Assembly (NCBI GenBank): GCA_029907255.1
Contig: JARYMF010000004.1
Span: forward strand, 124,001 to 188,000
Source: Armatimonadota bacterium
GTDB lineage: Bacteria; Armatimonadota; UBA5829; DTJY01
Length of the DNA stretch: 64,000 nt
Direction of reading: 5' to 3'
In this document: one piece after another, positions 9,377-18,839 of the stretch
Layout of the letters: every line of letters starts with the position of its first letter
How positions within the stretch are numbered: the stretch's first letter is position 1
The notes under the pieces: generated by a model
What the model saw: the letters and a program-made list of their open reading frames with translations, nothing else
The model's database searches: none
Told to the model about the DNA's origin: nothing
Made by a program: the position numbers and the translations under genes

Positions 9377-10483
9377 GTGGACAAGAAGGCTAAAAGGGTT
9401 ATTATTAAAGTCGGCACAAGCACCCTAACAAATAACTCAGGCAAAATAGACCGCCCGTATTTGACTTCGCTAGCCAGTCAAATCGCGAACCTTAGGTCGC
9501 AATCAATCGACGTCGTGCTAGTCACGTCTGGAGCAATTCGAGCCGGGATGGAGCGAATGGGGTTGCCTGAGCGCCCGATGACAATGCCTGAAAAGCAAGC
9601 TGCCGCCGCCGTCGGGCAGGGTCTACTTATGCAAATGTATTCCGAGATATTTGAATGGCACGGCCTCACTACTGGTCAAATACTCCTCACCCGCGAAGAC
9701 TTTGGCGATCGGCGGCGCTATCTCAACGCTCGTAACACCATGCTATCGCTCCTTCACCATGGCGTAATACCAATAGTCAATGAAAATGACACTGTTGCGG
9801 TAGATGAAATACGGGTGGGCGATAATGACAATCTAGCCGCCCTCGTTGCTTCAAGCCTTGGAGCAGATTTGCTTATTCTGCTTTCTGATGTACCTGGACT
9901 ATGCAAGACAGATCCAGCAAAATCTGCGCCGTCCGAAGTTATCCCGCTAGTTACAAAAATTGACGACAATATCTGGGCAATCGCTGGCAAAGCTCGAAGT
10001 GGCACTGGCGGCATGCGCACAAAAATTGAAGCCGCAAAGATTGCAACAAAATCAGGCGTTACAATGATTATTGCCGACGGGAGGCTGCCAAACGTTATCG
10101 TTGATATCGTTTCTGGCAAGCAAATCGGTACGAAATTCGTTCCACAGAGATCAAGCCTAAGTGGTCGGAAGCGGTGGATTGCATTCGGAGCCCATGTTCG
10201 CGGCGAGATAATTATAAACGAAGGCGCAAAACGCATGATTCTAGAAGGAGGTAAGAGCCTGCTTGCCGCCGGAATAACAGGAGTGCAGGGAAGCTTCTCC
10301 ACAGGCGACCTAGTAAGAATCGTAGACGAAGAAGGAAACCAAATTGCTCGAGGATTCGTCAATTATAGTGCAAGCGAAATTGAAAAAATCAAGGGACGGC
10401 AAAGCTCAGAAATCGAAGATATACTTGGATACAAGGACTTCGACGAAGTAATCCATCGTGACAATATGGCATTGGGAGTATAG
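9377..10483 (+). CDS. proB: Glutamate 5-kinase
   Basis: ProB phosphorylates glutamate with ATP, the first step of proline synthesis. The start is GTG 9377, 16 bases after obg. The amino-acid-kinase domain fills about residues 1-255: KRVIIKVGTSTLTN at the start, VTSGAIRAGM, the NENDTVA substrate loop and GTGGMRTKIEAAKIA. A PUA domain follows (about 275-355: GRKRWIAFGAHVRGEIIINEGA and a later GDLVRIVD). Total length (368) is normal for the PUA form. The usual partner proA is not adjacent, although obg-proB neighbourhood is common. Confidence 0.97.
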   Translation: MDKKAKRVIIKVGTSTLTNNSGKIDRPYLTSLASQIANLRSQSIDVVLVTSGAIRAGMERMGLPERPMTMPEKQAAAAVGQGLLMQMYSEIFEWHGLTTGQILLTREDFGDRRRYLNARNTMLSLLHHGVIPIVNENDTVAVDEIRVGDNDNLAALVASSLGADLLILLSDVPGLCKTDPAKSAPSEVIPLVTKIDDNIWAIAGKARSGTGGMRTKIEAAKIATKSGVTMIIADGRLPNVIVDIVSGKQIGTKFVPQRSSLSGRKRWIAFGAHVRGEIIINEGAKRMILEGGKSLLAAGITGVQGSFSTGDLVRIVDEEGNQIARGFVNYSASEIEKIKGRQSSEIEDILGYKDFDEVIHRDNMALGV

Positions 10484-10545
10484 CGCTCTTTTCCCACTAA
10501 CCCCAAGCTAATGCAGGCAAAAACCTGTAAAAGCAGGATAAAGAT

Positions 10546-11145
10546 ATGTCTCGAATTGGCATAATGGGCGGCACATTTGACCCTCTGCATTGGGCGCACT
10601 TGATTATAGCAGAGGAATCGCGGGAAAAATTCAACCTGGGGAAAGTGATTTTCATCCCGGCCGGCCAACCCCCACATAAGCTTACATATCCGGTTTCCGA
10701 TGCCGAGCACAGATACGCTATGACGCTACTTGGAACGGCGTCCAACCCATATTTTGAGGTCTCTAGGCTTGAAATCGAACGTTCCGGCCCTTCATATTCA
10801 GTCGATACTATCCGCGAAATAAAAGGAATTTATGGGCGGAAAACGGAAATATATTTTATAGTAGGCGCAGACGAAATACTTGAAATTGAGAGCTGGCATG
10901 AAGCAGACCAGCTTCCCAAACTGACGCGATTCATCGTAGCACCTAGACCTGGTTTTGACCTAACGGCGCTTGAGCAGCATCTGCCGCTCAAGTTCTTAAA
11001 AAGCATTGAGATACTTCCCATAGCACCTGTGGACATCTCGGCAACTAATCTAAGAACAAGAATCGCAACGGGTAAAACTATTCGATATCTTGTACCTGAA
11101 GAAGTCGAGCAGTATATCCACAAGCATGGCTTGTATCTGGAGTGA
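10546..11145 (+). CDS. nadD: Nicotinate-nucleotide adenylyltransferase
   Basis: NadD adenylates nicotinate mononucleotide in NAD synthesis. The 199-residue protein has the nucleotidyltransferase motif GGTFDPLHWAHL near the start. It also has SYSVDTIREI, the FIVGADEILEIESWHEADQL segment and the C-terminal ISATNLR signature that binds ATP phosphates. Length is typical. The gene lies between proB and an LCP gene, with rsfS two genes on, a gene order seen in many bacteria. Confidence 0.97.
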   Translation: MSRIGIMGGTFDPLHWAHLIIAEESREKFNLGKVIFIPAGQPPHKLTYPVSDAEHRYAMTLLGTASNPYFEVSRLEIERSGPSYSVDTIREIKGIYGRKTEIYFIVGADEILEIESWHEADQLPKLTRFIVAPRPGFDLTALEQHLPLKFLKSIEILPIAPVDISATNLRTRIATGKTIRYLVPEEVEQYIHKHGLYLE

Positions 11146-11152
11146 GGGTACG

Positions 11153-12391
11153 ATGGCACGCAGGCTCCCTCATTTAACAAATAATAATCGTGGTGTAGCA
11201 CCAATACTGCTTGTTCTGCTTATCATCCTCTGCTTTGCAGCAGCAGTTGGCTTAGGAACACTCCTTGGCTACTACACCACTCACAGTGGATTCTCGCGTA
11301 GGGTAAAAGAAATTATCGAGCCGCCTTTCGATGGCAAGAAAACCGTCCGCATACTCGTCATTGGCGAAGATGACACAGGAAAAAGAAACGAAACAAAACG
11401 CGGCCTCTCTGACTCAATCATAATCGCCTCCGTTGATTTTGATAAACAGCAAGTGGCAGCTCTCTCCATTCCTCGAGACACAAGGGTAGACCTCAATGGA
11501 TATGGAGGCATGCAAAAAATAAACGCAGCGCATGTGTTTGGCGGACCCATGCTCACCCGCTTAGCCGTTGCTCAACTTACTGGCATCGAGGCAGACTATT
11601 ACATAAAAACAAACACCAAAGGGTTCAAGAAATGCGTGGATATTCTTGGCGGCGTGGAAATTGACGTCGAAAAAAACATGCATTACAGAGACAGATGGGG
11701 TGGCCTATATATAAACCTGAAGAAAGGCCGGCAGGTTCTTGACGGCGAACACGCAATGCAGTATGTTCGCTTCCGCCACGATGCCCTAGGTGACATCAGC
11801 CGCATCCAGCGGCAACAGAAATTCCTTCGTGCCCTAGTAAAAAAAGCAGTCTCACCAATCAACCTGCCAAAGCTACCCCGATTGATTTCTACCATGCTCG
11901 AAAATGTTGAAACAGATATGACTCCGCGTGATTTGATTGCGCTGGCAAACCTAGCATCCAAACTGGACCTAAGTCAAGTAGAGATGGAAACACTTCCCGG
12001 CGCACCGCAGAATATCAATGGAATCAGTTATTGGATTGCAGACTCGCAAAAAACCGCAGAGGTCGTTGCTAAGCTTTTCTTCAAACCAGACCCAACGCCA
12101 ATCCCAGCAAAAATTGAAGTGCTAAACGGAAGCGGAGTACAGGGTGTGGCAAAAAAAGTTGCCGAGAGTTTAAAGCAAAGCGGCTATGAGATAACATCAG
12201 TCGGCAATGCTCCCAACTTCAACTACACCACCAGTGAGATAGTGTGTCGGATGAGAACCGACAAGGCAGCACGCCATGTTGCCGAAGTCACAGGAATCAG
12301 CGTCATTAAACGCGCAACAGATGAATCCGTTGGAGCCGACCTTACGATAATCATCGGGAAGGACCGAGCATTAGCATTTCAAGGGACTTAG
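11153..12391 (+). CDS. LytR-CpsA-Psr (LCP) family cell-wall ligase-like protein with LytR_C domain
   Basis: The start is ATG 11153 behind GGAG/GAGGG, just after nadD. The 412-residue protein has a short basic cytoplasmic N-terminus and one membrane anchor (GVAPILLVLLIILCFAAAVGLG). An extracytoplasmic LCP domain follows with SIPRDTRV, MQKINAAHVFGG, the GGVEIDV segment and YVRFRHDALGDISRIQRQQ, where the arginines hold polyprenyl pyrophosphate. A C-terminal LytR_C domain starts at IEVLNGSGVQGVA. LCP proteins attach glycopolymers to peptidoglycan in Gram-positives; the role in diderms is less clear. Confidence 0.93.
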   Translation: MARRLPHLTNNNRGVAPILLVLLIILCFAAAVGLGTLLGYYTTHSGFSRRVKEIIEPPFDGKKTVRILVIGEDDTGKRNETKRGLSDSIIIASVDFDKQQVAALSIPRDTRVDLNGYGGMQKINAAHVFGGPMLTRLAVAQLTGIEADYYIKTNTKGFKKCVDILGGVEIDVEKNMHYRDRWGGLYINLKKGRQVLDGEHAMQYVRFRHDALGDISRIQRQQKFLRALVKKAVSPINLPKLPRLISTMLENVETDMTPRDLIALANLASKLDLSQVEMETLPGAPQNINGISYWIADSQKTAEVVAKLFFKPDPTPIPAKIEVLNGSGVQGVAKKVAESLKQSGYEITSVGNAPNFNYTTSEIVCRMRTDKAARHVAEVTGISVIKRATDESVGADLTIIIGKDRALAFQGT

Positions 12392-12399
12392 AGGAAGCA

Positions 12400-12813
12400 T
12401 TGTCACCTAAAGCTACTCTTACTTCGGAGAAAAAAGCAAAGCTTGCACTATTAGCGGCTGAGGACAAAAAGGCTGTCGATCCAGTTGTGCTCGATGTCCG
12501 CGACAGAACAATCATGACCGACTTCTTTCTCATTGTTACCGGCACATCCGATGTCCACGTTAAAGCAATTGCTGACAATATCATAGAAAAGTTTGCAGAC
12601 AAAGGCATAAAAAACAAGCGAGTTGAAGGTTATGAAGAAGCAGTTTGGGTGCTCCTGGATTATGGTGACATAATCATTCATATCTTTGCACCACGCGAAC
12701 GGCAATATTACAATCTCGAGTCATTTTGGACGGGCGCTGAAAGTAGTAGCCCTCCACCTCTGAGCCCAGAAGAGAGGCATGGTGAAACTTATGTCGCAGG
12801 AACTGAGCTATGA
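12400..12813 (+). CDS. rsfS: Ribosomal silencing factor RsfS
   Basis: RsfS binds L14 and blocks subunit joining in starvation. The start is TTG 12400 behind GAGGAAG. The core is clear: VLDVRDRTIMTDFFLIVTGT, then KNKRVEGYEEAVWVLLDYGD and the closing VIHIF-type segment (IIIHIFAPRERQYYNLESFW). A Pro/Ser/Glu-rich tail of about 22 residues extends beyond the family core and overlaps the next gene by some 20 bases. Confidence 0.95.
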   Translation: MSPKATLTSEKKAKLALLAAEDKKAVDPVVLDVRDRTIMTDFFLIVTGTSDVHVKAIADNIIEKFADKGIKNKRVEGYEEAVWVLLDYGDIIIHIFAPRERQYYNLESFWTGAESSSPPPLSPEERHGETYVAGTEL

Positions 12814-13438
12814 ACAAGAACGTGAGATTGAAAGGTTAATTGCGCTTGCAACCCTCCAACGTATGCGAGGGCAGTTGACAGATGCCGAAACTTCCGCCCG
12901 GAAGGCTCTCGATATCAGCCCAAAGGACGTAACAATCCGTGAACTCCTAGCCGACATCCTCCACGAAAGCGGCAAACTCGAAACAGCACTGAGCGAATAC
13001 CGGTTGGCTCTCGACCTTGCACCGGGAAAGAAGTCACTTGAGATAAAATTTGCCAAAGTAACCCTCGAAATCGCTCAGCGGGAGCGCGAACGGGCATTAG
13101 CAAAAGACATGCTCGAAAATCCTCACAAATACGCACAGCCCGAAAGAAGCCCTCTTTTTGCCTTGATTCTTGCGCTCGTGCCGGGTTGCGGACAGTTCTA
13201 CAACCGCGACTATTTCAAAGGCTCGATTATTCTAGGAATTTTTATGGCGTTTCTTTTTACTTTCGCCTTTCTATCTCACTCCTACAGCGGAGTACGTGAC
13301 ATCCCGACGCTTATTCAGAACACGCACCCAGCCGCAATTTTTATGGGCGTTGCGACACTTGCCTCATATATATACGGCCTCTTCGATGCTGCATTCTCTG
13401 CAAGCAAGACAAGCCGTAGTGAGAACATCGAAACTTAA
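12791..13438 (+). CDS. TPR protein with C-terminal membrane domain
   Basis: The product has about 215 residues. The first ~110 form tetratricopeptide helices (around ARKALDISPKDVTIRELLADIL and ALSEYRLALDLAPGKKSLE). Two or three membrane segments follow (FALILALVPGCGQFYNRDYFKGSIILGIFMAF... and AAIFMGVATLASYIYGLFDAAF), resembling the TM2/DUF5683-like GxGQFYNxxxxKG motif. The start is uncertain: ATG 12779, GTG 12782 and ATG 12791 all lie behind AGAGG (12773-12777). It overlaps the end of rsfS and is probably translationally coupled. No specific function can be given. Confidence 0.75.
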   Translation: MSQELSYEQEREIERLIALATLQRMRGQLTDAETSARKALDISPKDVTIRELLADILHESGKLETALSEYRLALDLAPGKKSLEIKFAKVTLEIAQRERERALAKDMLENPHKYAQPERSPLFALILALVPGCGQFYNRDYFKGSIILGIFMAFLFTFAFLSHSYSGVRDIPTLIQNTHPAAIFMGVATLASYIYGLFDAAFSASKTSRSENIET

Positions 13439-13483
13439 GCCAGCATATCAATAGCTGCTTCAACTTTTAGGAGGAATCACTCT

Positions 13484-15760
13484 TTGTCTAGCTCTCATAC
13501 ACCTCTAAAACGACCTCACGGAGCATCTTTCGTCCTTCCGGGAACTTTGGTAGACTTCCAACCTATACAAAAATTCGAACTGCCCAAATCAGGCTTATCG
13601 CTGACGCGCGCCTGCAAGCATGGGCAGTTCTATGCAGTAATAGGACATAGGTGCGCCCTTCTCGGCAAGGAAGCTGGACCTTTTGAGGTGTGGGGACACC
13701 CATTCAAGTATGCCTTCAATTGCAAGCTGACATTCGAAAAAGGCGGAAAAACGTTCCAAACAAGCGACTTGTGCAGTAAAATCGATGTTACCCCCGAAGC
13801 AACGTTTTTTAATTATGAAGGCAAGGGCATCAAGATTAGAGAAATCATCATTACTCCGATTAAGCAACCTGGAGTAGCTATTCTTTTAGATATTCAGGAA
13901 GGTACGCCGCTTAAGATAATATTCTCATTCCAGTCCGACCTCAAGCTTATGTGGCCAGCGGATTGGCAGGCGCGCCAGCCCGATTATGCGCTTGACGAAG
14001 CAACGGGGGCGTGGGCAATAATCTCCGGCGCAGAAGAACACACCGTCTTGATTGGCGCACCAGGAGCAAGAGCATGCAGCCTTGGCATTCATGACGAAAA
14101 CCGCTATATTGCAATCGATGTTTCTGCCGAAGAAGCAGCTACTTCGTTTGTGCCACTCGTCATATCAGGCGACGTAGGCGGAGTTAATCAAGCCAGAGAG
14201 ACCTTCATCGAAATTGGACAAAACATACCAAAAATCGCCGCTGAAAACGCTTCATACTACCGCAACCTCATCGAGACCACTTTGACCATTGAGACGCCAG
14301 ATGCCGAAATCAACGAAGCATTTACGTGGGCAAAGGTTGGCCTCGATAAATGTTTCATGGAAACACCTTCAATCGGTGCAGGTTATGTCGCAGGATGGAA
14401 TACATCAAATGACAGTGGTAGACCGGGCTTTGGATGGTACTTTGGGCGTGACTCAGTATGGGAATCGCTTGCTGCATGCCTTTACGGCCAGTATGAGAAA
14501 GTTAGGCGCAACCTCGACCTCCTAGCAAAGCATCAAATTCTCTTTGGCGAAAACCGAGGCAAGGTGTACCACGAGCTAAGTGCCGCCCATGACTTCTGCT
14601 TCGACAAGAACTATGCTTACGTTGCCGGCGACTCAACTCCACTTTTCGTCATATGCATGGCTGCTTTTCTCCGCTGGACCGGCGACCTCGACTACATTAA
14701 GATGAACTGGGGCCGAATTCGATATGCCATGGATTGGTGCTATCGTATGGATATAGACCGCGACCTACTTATAGACAACCCCCCCGCTGGCCATCAATGG
14801 TACGACTATGGCGAGAAAAACATGGTAGATCTTGTCGCAATTTGGGCACATGCTCTTGACCAAGCCGCCTGGATGGGCCGACTGCTGAATGATTCCGACG
14901 CCGAACGATGGGCGGCAGATGCCTCAAAAGTGCGCTTAATACTTAACTCAGATTTCTGGAACACTAAAAGGGGATATATCTATGATCGCAAGCTCCCAGA
15001 TGAGACCTTCTGCCAGCTTACTACCGCCAATCCAGCAGTCCCACTCCTTTGGGGGCTTGTTCAACCTGAAAAAGCACAACGGACAATCAATGTGCTTTTC
15101 AGCCCTGCCATGTATACTCCTTGGGGTACAAGAACAAACTCAAACCAGGACGACATCTACAATCCGTGGGGGTATCACGAGGGAACTGTATGGCCGCTGG
15201 TAACCGGCTGGGCGTCCCTGGCGGCTTACGAGAATCATCGGCCTGAAGAAGGTCTCCGCGCGCTAAAGGCAAACGCGGAGCTTACAAAGGACTTCTCCTT
15301 AGGTTATATTCCAGAGATACTCTGCGGCGACGAACGAGTCGCAGGTGGGTGCCCACACCAAGGCTGGTCGGAAGCAATGATAATAATGCCACTTGCCAAA
15401 GGGATGCTAGGACTCGATGCAAATATCCTCGAGGGAACAATTCGCTTCGGCCCACACTTGCCTCAGGAATGGGATAAAGTTCGGGTCCGCAACTTCCGCG
15501 CAGGGAATAATACTTTTGATATCAGCTTTGAAAAAACTGAGGATTTAATCTCCACCGTTGTTCGCCGTACCTCCGGTTTCAGACATTTGAGCCTTCACTT
15601 TAATCCAGCAATTCAAAAAGATGCCAACGTCAAACTCGTTACAGTTAACGGAACAGTATTACCGGAAGCTGAATGGAATACACGGACAACAGCAACCGAC
15701 AAGCACATAGAGCTAGTACTGCCAATTGGGGACATGTTGGAAATAGCAATAACCTTCTAA
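13484..15760 (+). CDS. Amylo-alpha-1,6-glucosidase-like (alpha/alpha)6-barrel glycoside hydrolase
   Basis: The 758-residue protein starts at TTG 13484 with AGGAGG 9 bases upstream and has no signal peptide, so it is probably cytoplasmic. The N-terminal ~270 residues are a beta-rich domain. From about residue 275 a helical barrel runs to 680, with GYVAGWNTSNDSGRPGFGW, FGRDSVWESLAACLYGQYE, GDSTPLFVICMAAFLRWTGD and a GTVWPLVTGW segment. This pattern fits GH15/GH63/GH133-type inverting glucosidases and glycogen-debranching enzymes. ENHRPEEGLRAL and GWSEAMIIMPLAKGMLG resemble their C-terminal helices. Exact substrate is not evident. Confidence 0.8.
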   Translation: MSSSHTPLKRPHGASFVLPGTLVDFQPIQKFELPKSGLSLTRACKHGQFYAVIGHRCALLGKEAGPFEVWGHPFKYAFNCKLTFEKGGKTFQTSDLCSKIDVTPEATFFNYEGKGIKIREIIITPIKQPGVAILLDIQEGTPLKIIFSFQSDLKLMWPADWQARQPDYALDEATGAWAIISGAEEHTVLIGAPGARACSLGIHDENRYIAIDVSAEEAATSFVPLVISGDVGGVNQARETFIEIGQNIPKIAAENASYYRNLIETTLTIETPDAEINEAFTWAKVGLDKCFMETPSIGAGYVAGWNTSNDSGRPGFGWYFGRDSVWESLAACLYGQYEKVRRNLDLLAKHQILFGENRGKVYHELSAAHDFCFDKNYAYVAGDSTPLFVICMAAFLRWTGDLDYIKMNWGRIRYAMDWCYRMDIDRDLLIDNPPAGHQWYDYGEKNMVDLVAIWAHALDQAAWMGRLLNDSDAERWAADASKVRLILNSDFWNTKRGYIYDRKLPDETFCQLTTANPAVPLLWGLVQPEKAQRTINVLFSPAMYTPWGTRTNSNQDDIYNPWGYHEGTVWPLVTGWASLAAYENHRPEEGLRALKANAELTKDFSLGYIPEILCGDERVAGGCPHQGWSEAMIIMPLAKGMLGLDANILEGTIRFGPHLPQEWDKVRVRNFRAGNNTFDISFEKTEDLISTVVRRTSGFRHLSLHFNPAIQKDANVKLVTVNGTVLPEAEWNTRTTATDKHIELVLPIGDMLEIAITF

Positions 15761-15792
15761 CATACCAAGATATCCAGCAGGAGGTTGTCACC

Positions 15793-15852
15793 TTGAAGAA
15801 GGAACTACTCCGTCGTAGCCCCTCGCTTGATATTTTAGAGCGTTTTGGTTAA
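15793..15852 (+). CDS. Possible 19-residue micro-ORF with a perfect ribosome binding site
   Basis: A TTG at 15793 has AGGAGG 8 bases upstream (15779-15784). It opens a short frame of 19 codons, with a basic/leucine-rich product beginning MKKELLRRSPSLDILERFG, then TAA. Nearby genes also use TTG starts behind AGGAGG, so translation is plausible. GGTTAA overlapping the stop can pair with TTAACC at 15872-15877, around an inner TGCTT/AAGCA stem. It may be a micropeptide, a leader for the next gene, or the remnant of a truncated gene. Confidence 0.35.
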   Translation: MKKELLRRSPSLDILERFG

Positions 15853-15891
15853 ACTTGCTTAAAAGCATTCCTTAACCCAGGAGGTAGGAGC

Positions 15892-16566
15892 ATGAAACGG
15901 CTGATTTCTTTCTTAACTTTCATATTATTCGCAACTATAAACGCAACGTGGGCTCAGGATGCGGCAAACCCCGCAGACACATCAGCCGCCGGCACACCTA
16001 AACCTGCAATGATTGGCGATAATAACTCAAAAGACGCCAGCAATCCAGCCGAGTCGCAATATGAAATCGAAAAGGTAAGAAGGCGGACTGTTCCGTTTGC
16101 TGTTACAATTGGCGTATATTACCCAACCAGTAAAAAAGTTAGAGACATTTTCGGCAGCAAATGGACAAGGTACGGTCTAAGGCCCCTCCCGATGGCAGAA
16201 CCGCGAATCTGGCGACCAACATTTGATATTTGTTATTACAGGATGTCGCGAACCATTAATTCAGCCGAAAACTCCGTTACTCTTATCCCGGTAACAGTAG
16301 GGTTAATTCGTGGATTTGGAACACCCGAAAATGTGCGCGGCTATGCCGCTGTCAATGCCGGAGTATATTTTTGCAACCTGGATGCCCCTACCGCGGGTGT
16401 GAGTAAAGATGGCATTGGGCTAACCACAAATGTTTCCTTGGGCTTGCTTCTAGGAAAAAGATTCTCTGCAGAAGGCAGATATGAGTTCATGGACAAGTTT
16501 GCTGGGTTTGACTTCGGTGCGTTCACACTATCCGCGGCATTTACAGTCTTTACAGCCAAATTCTAG
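15892..16566 (+). CDS. Exported beta-barrel-like protein, function unknown
   Basis: The 224-residue product follows AGGAGGTAGGAG and has a signal peptide (KRLISFLTFILFATINATWAQ). A low-complexity Ala/Asn/Pro/Ser linker (to about residue 65) precedes a C-terminal part of alternating hydrophobic and polar strands: TVPFAVTIGVYYPTSKKV, VTLIPVTVGLIRGFG, VNAGVYFCNLD, SLGLLLGKRFSAEGRYEF. It ends in an amphipathic strand finishing with AFTVFTAKF, whose terminal Phe is typical of outer-membrane barrels. This suggests a small barrel of the OmpA/porin-like type. Specific function is unknown. Confidence 0.65.
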   Translation: MKRLISFLTFILFATINATWAQDAANPADTSAAGTPKPAMIGDNNSKDASNPAESQYEIEKVRRRTVPFAVTIGVYYPTSKKVRDIFGSKWTRYGLRPLPMAEPRIWRPTFDICYYRMSRTINSAENSVTLIPVTVGLIRGFGTPENVRGYAAVNAGVYFCNLDAPTAGVSKDGIGLTTNVSLGLLLGKRFSAEGRYEFMDKFAGFDFGAFTLSAAFTVFTAKF

Positions 16567-16760
16567 AGGGATTCAGATCGCTTAGAGAGACCTCTCAAAA
16601 TATTATCCACGTCGCGGCTGAGCTATTTTTGCTAAGCTTAAATACCAATTTATATATTCGAAACAACCTCGCCTTATGCTTTAAAAAGGACAACTTTTAT
16701 ATTTTATAGAATCATCTATTACCGCATTTTTGCTCGTTTCTATTCAAAGGACGGGTGACT

Positions 16761-17567
16761 ATGGCAACACTACTTATAGGTTACGATGTTGAGTGTGAAA
16801 GTAAACCAGAGATTACAAGGCATTTCTTACATACGGTGGCGGAAGTCCATGCTAAGCATCCATGCACTTTGTTCCTACTAGGCCTAGTCATCGAAAAGAA
16901 TGCTGATTATTTAAAGAAAGTTGCAAACAATCCAATGTTTGACTTTCAACAGCACACTTATTCACATAAACTTTTGAAAACCATCTGTATTGATAGAAGA
17001 AACGGAACAATCGAAGTCCACAAAGGAGTCTCGCTTCAAGAGATTGAAGAAGAAGTTGCAAAAACCTCAGAACTCATCCGACAAGAATTCGGCAAAGAAT
17101 GCATTGGCTTAACCGGCCCATGGGGATATTATCGAGGGCTAGCAGACCGCCCGGATATCCTCGAAGTACTTCATCGGCTTGGAATACGCTTCACGCGGAC
17201 ATATGGCCGTGACCAATTTGATTTTCAACCAGTAGCTTTCGAGATTCAACCCTTCTGGTATGATGCCCAGGGCTTCCCTGATATATTGGAAATCCCAATC
17301 CACGACTGGCAAGACGTTTACTGGCGCGGAATGCACGGCTGGGACGATATCAAAGGCTATTCTGACCACCTTCTATGGTGTCTTGATTACGTTGCACAAA
17401 GAAACCTCGTTTGGAGCTACGCCTCCCACGACTGGTCCAGCATTTTAAAGGATTCCGACATGACCATTATACGCACGCTCCTCGAAGCCGCGGATAAGCG
17501 AGGGGTTAAGGTTCAGTCATACCTAGATTATTACATGGAGCAAAAGGAGAAAAGAAATGCACAATAA
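16761..17567 (+). CDS. Polysaccharide deacetylase (NodB-fold) family protein
   Basis: The start is ATG 16761 with AAAGG 10 bases upstream. The 268-residue protein has the NodB fold motifs: LIGYDVE supplies the first Asp, QQHTYSHKLL the metal-binding His pair, GPWGYYRG the third motif, and EIPIHDWQDV a later one. Such enzymes remove N-acetyl groups from sugars or act on other amide-bearing glycans. There is no signal peptide, so it probably acts in the cytoplasm. Its end overlaps the aminotransferase start by 11 bases, tying it to amino-sugar metabolism. Confidence 0.85.
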   Translation: MATLLIGYDVECESKPEITRHFLHTVAEVHAKHPCTLFLLGLVIEKNADYLKKVANNPMFDFQQHTYSHKLLKTICIDRRNGTIEVHKGVSLQEIEEEVAKTSELIRQEFGKECIGLTGPWGYYRGLADRPDILEVLHRLGIRFTRTYGRDQFDFQPVAFEIQPFWYDAQGFPDILEIPIHDWQDVYWRGMHGWDDIKGYSDHLLWCLDYVAQRNLVWSYASHDWSSILKDSDMTIIRTLLEAADKRGVKVQSYLDYYMEQKEKRNAQ

Positions 17568-18819
17568 ATTGGCAATTGAAGGTGGCACGCCTGCGAAAAC
17601 CACTCCAGAACCGCCAATGCTTCCAGGCGCATGGGAAATAGGAGAGGCAGAAAAGAAAGCCGTTCTCGAGGTGCTCGACGAAAAAATTCTCTTCCGCTAC
17701 TACGGACTGCCGAACCGAAAGTCTAGAGTGCAAGAGTTTGAAGAACGATTTGCAGCTCATATTGGCACAAAATATGCGCTAGCAGTGAACTCAGGAACAA
17801 GCTCTCTCATTGCAGGCCTCGTAGGAGCGGGAATTGGGCCAGGCGATGAGGTCATTGTGCCAGCATATACATTCGTTGCGTCGCCTGCTGCAATAATTGC
17901 AGCGAAAGCTATCCCAGTCATCGCTGAAGTTGATAATTCACTTACGCTCGACCCGAATGATTTCGAACGCAAGATTACAAAATACACGAAGGCTGTAATG
18001 CCAGTCCATATGCGCGGAACTCCCTGCGACATGGACCGAATAACAAACATTGCAAAAAAGCATGGCATAAAAATAATCGAAGATGTAGCCCAATCGTGTG
18101 GTGCAAGCTACAAAGGCAAGCCGCTCGGTACTTTTGGCGATGTCGGCTGTTTTAGCTTGCAAATGTACAAGGTTATTACCTCAGGTGAAGGCGGAGTCGT
18201 TGTTACTGATAATTCGGACATATACGACAAAGCACGCATGTATCACGACGCTGCCGTTCGCTTCTGGGGCGAAGACACAGGCATGGCCATCTTCCCAGGT
18301 GTAAACTTTCGCATGAGCGAGCTTGCTGGTGCACTAGCCCTCGTTCAGCTTTCAAAGCTGGAGGATTTACTTGCACGGATGCGAGAAAACAAGCGTCGGA
18401 TTAAGAGTCAAATTGAACCCAAGAAAGGTTTGGAATTTCGCAAGATTTACGATGAAGAAGGCGAGGCAGGTCTTAGCTTGGTTATGTTTATGCCGAATCC
18501 TGAGATAGCAAAACAAGTTGCGGCCGCACTCCAAAAAGAAGGTATTGGCGCCGGGACAATCTACAATCAGGGGATTCCAGACCGCCATATTTACACTAGT
18601 TGGGTTGAAATTTTGTCAAAGACCCCTGATGTGCAAAAAGGATGTCCCTTCACCTGCGCTTTTTATAAGGGAAATGTCGAATATTCACCAGATATGTGTC
18701 CACAGACACTAGATTATCTTGGCAGGGCAATACACTTAAACGTTAGCCCACTTCTTAGCCCAGAGGATTGTGATGCGATTGCCTTTGGTATAAACAAAGT
18801 AATGACAGCAATGCTGTAA
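17557..18819 (+). CDS. DegT/DnrJ/EryC1/StrS family PLP-dependent sugar aminotransferase
   Basis: The 420-residue product has the fold-type I aminotransferase pattern of the family: ALAVNSGTSSLIAGLVGAGI for phosphate binding, GDEVIVPAYTFVASPAAI, IIEDVAQSCGASYKG with the PLP-contacting Asp, and GCFSLQMYKVITSGEGG, where the Lys is the likely Schiff-base residue. NFRMSELAGALALVQL is the C-terminal signature. Members make amino-sugars on nucleotide carriers. Coupling to the NodB-fold gene is consistent with modified amino-sugar synthesis or turnover; the exact substrate is unknown. Confidence 0.9.
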   Translation: MHNKLAIEGGTPAKTTPEPPMLPGAWEIGEAEKKAVLEVLDEKILFRYYGLPNRKSRVQEFEERFAAHIGTKYALAVNSGTSSLIAGLVGAGIGPGDEVIVPAYTFVASPAAIIAAKAIPVIAEVDNSLTLDPNDFERKITKYTKAVMPVHMRGTPCDMDRITNIAKKHGIKIIEDVAQSCGASYKGKPLGTFGDVGCFSLQMYKVITSGEGGVVVTDNSDIYDKARMYHDAAVRFWGEDTGMAIFPGVNFRMSELAGALALVQLSKLEDLLARMRENKRRIKSQIEPKKGLEFRKIYDEEGEAGLSLVMFMPNPEIAKQVAAALQKEGIGAGTIYNQGIPDRHIYTSWVEILSKTPDVQKGCPFTCAFYKGNVEYSPDMCPQTLDYLGRAIHLNVSPLLSPEDCDAIAFGINKVMTAML

Positions 18820-18839
18820 AAAGAAAGGAAGGATTAATT

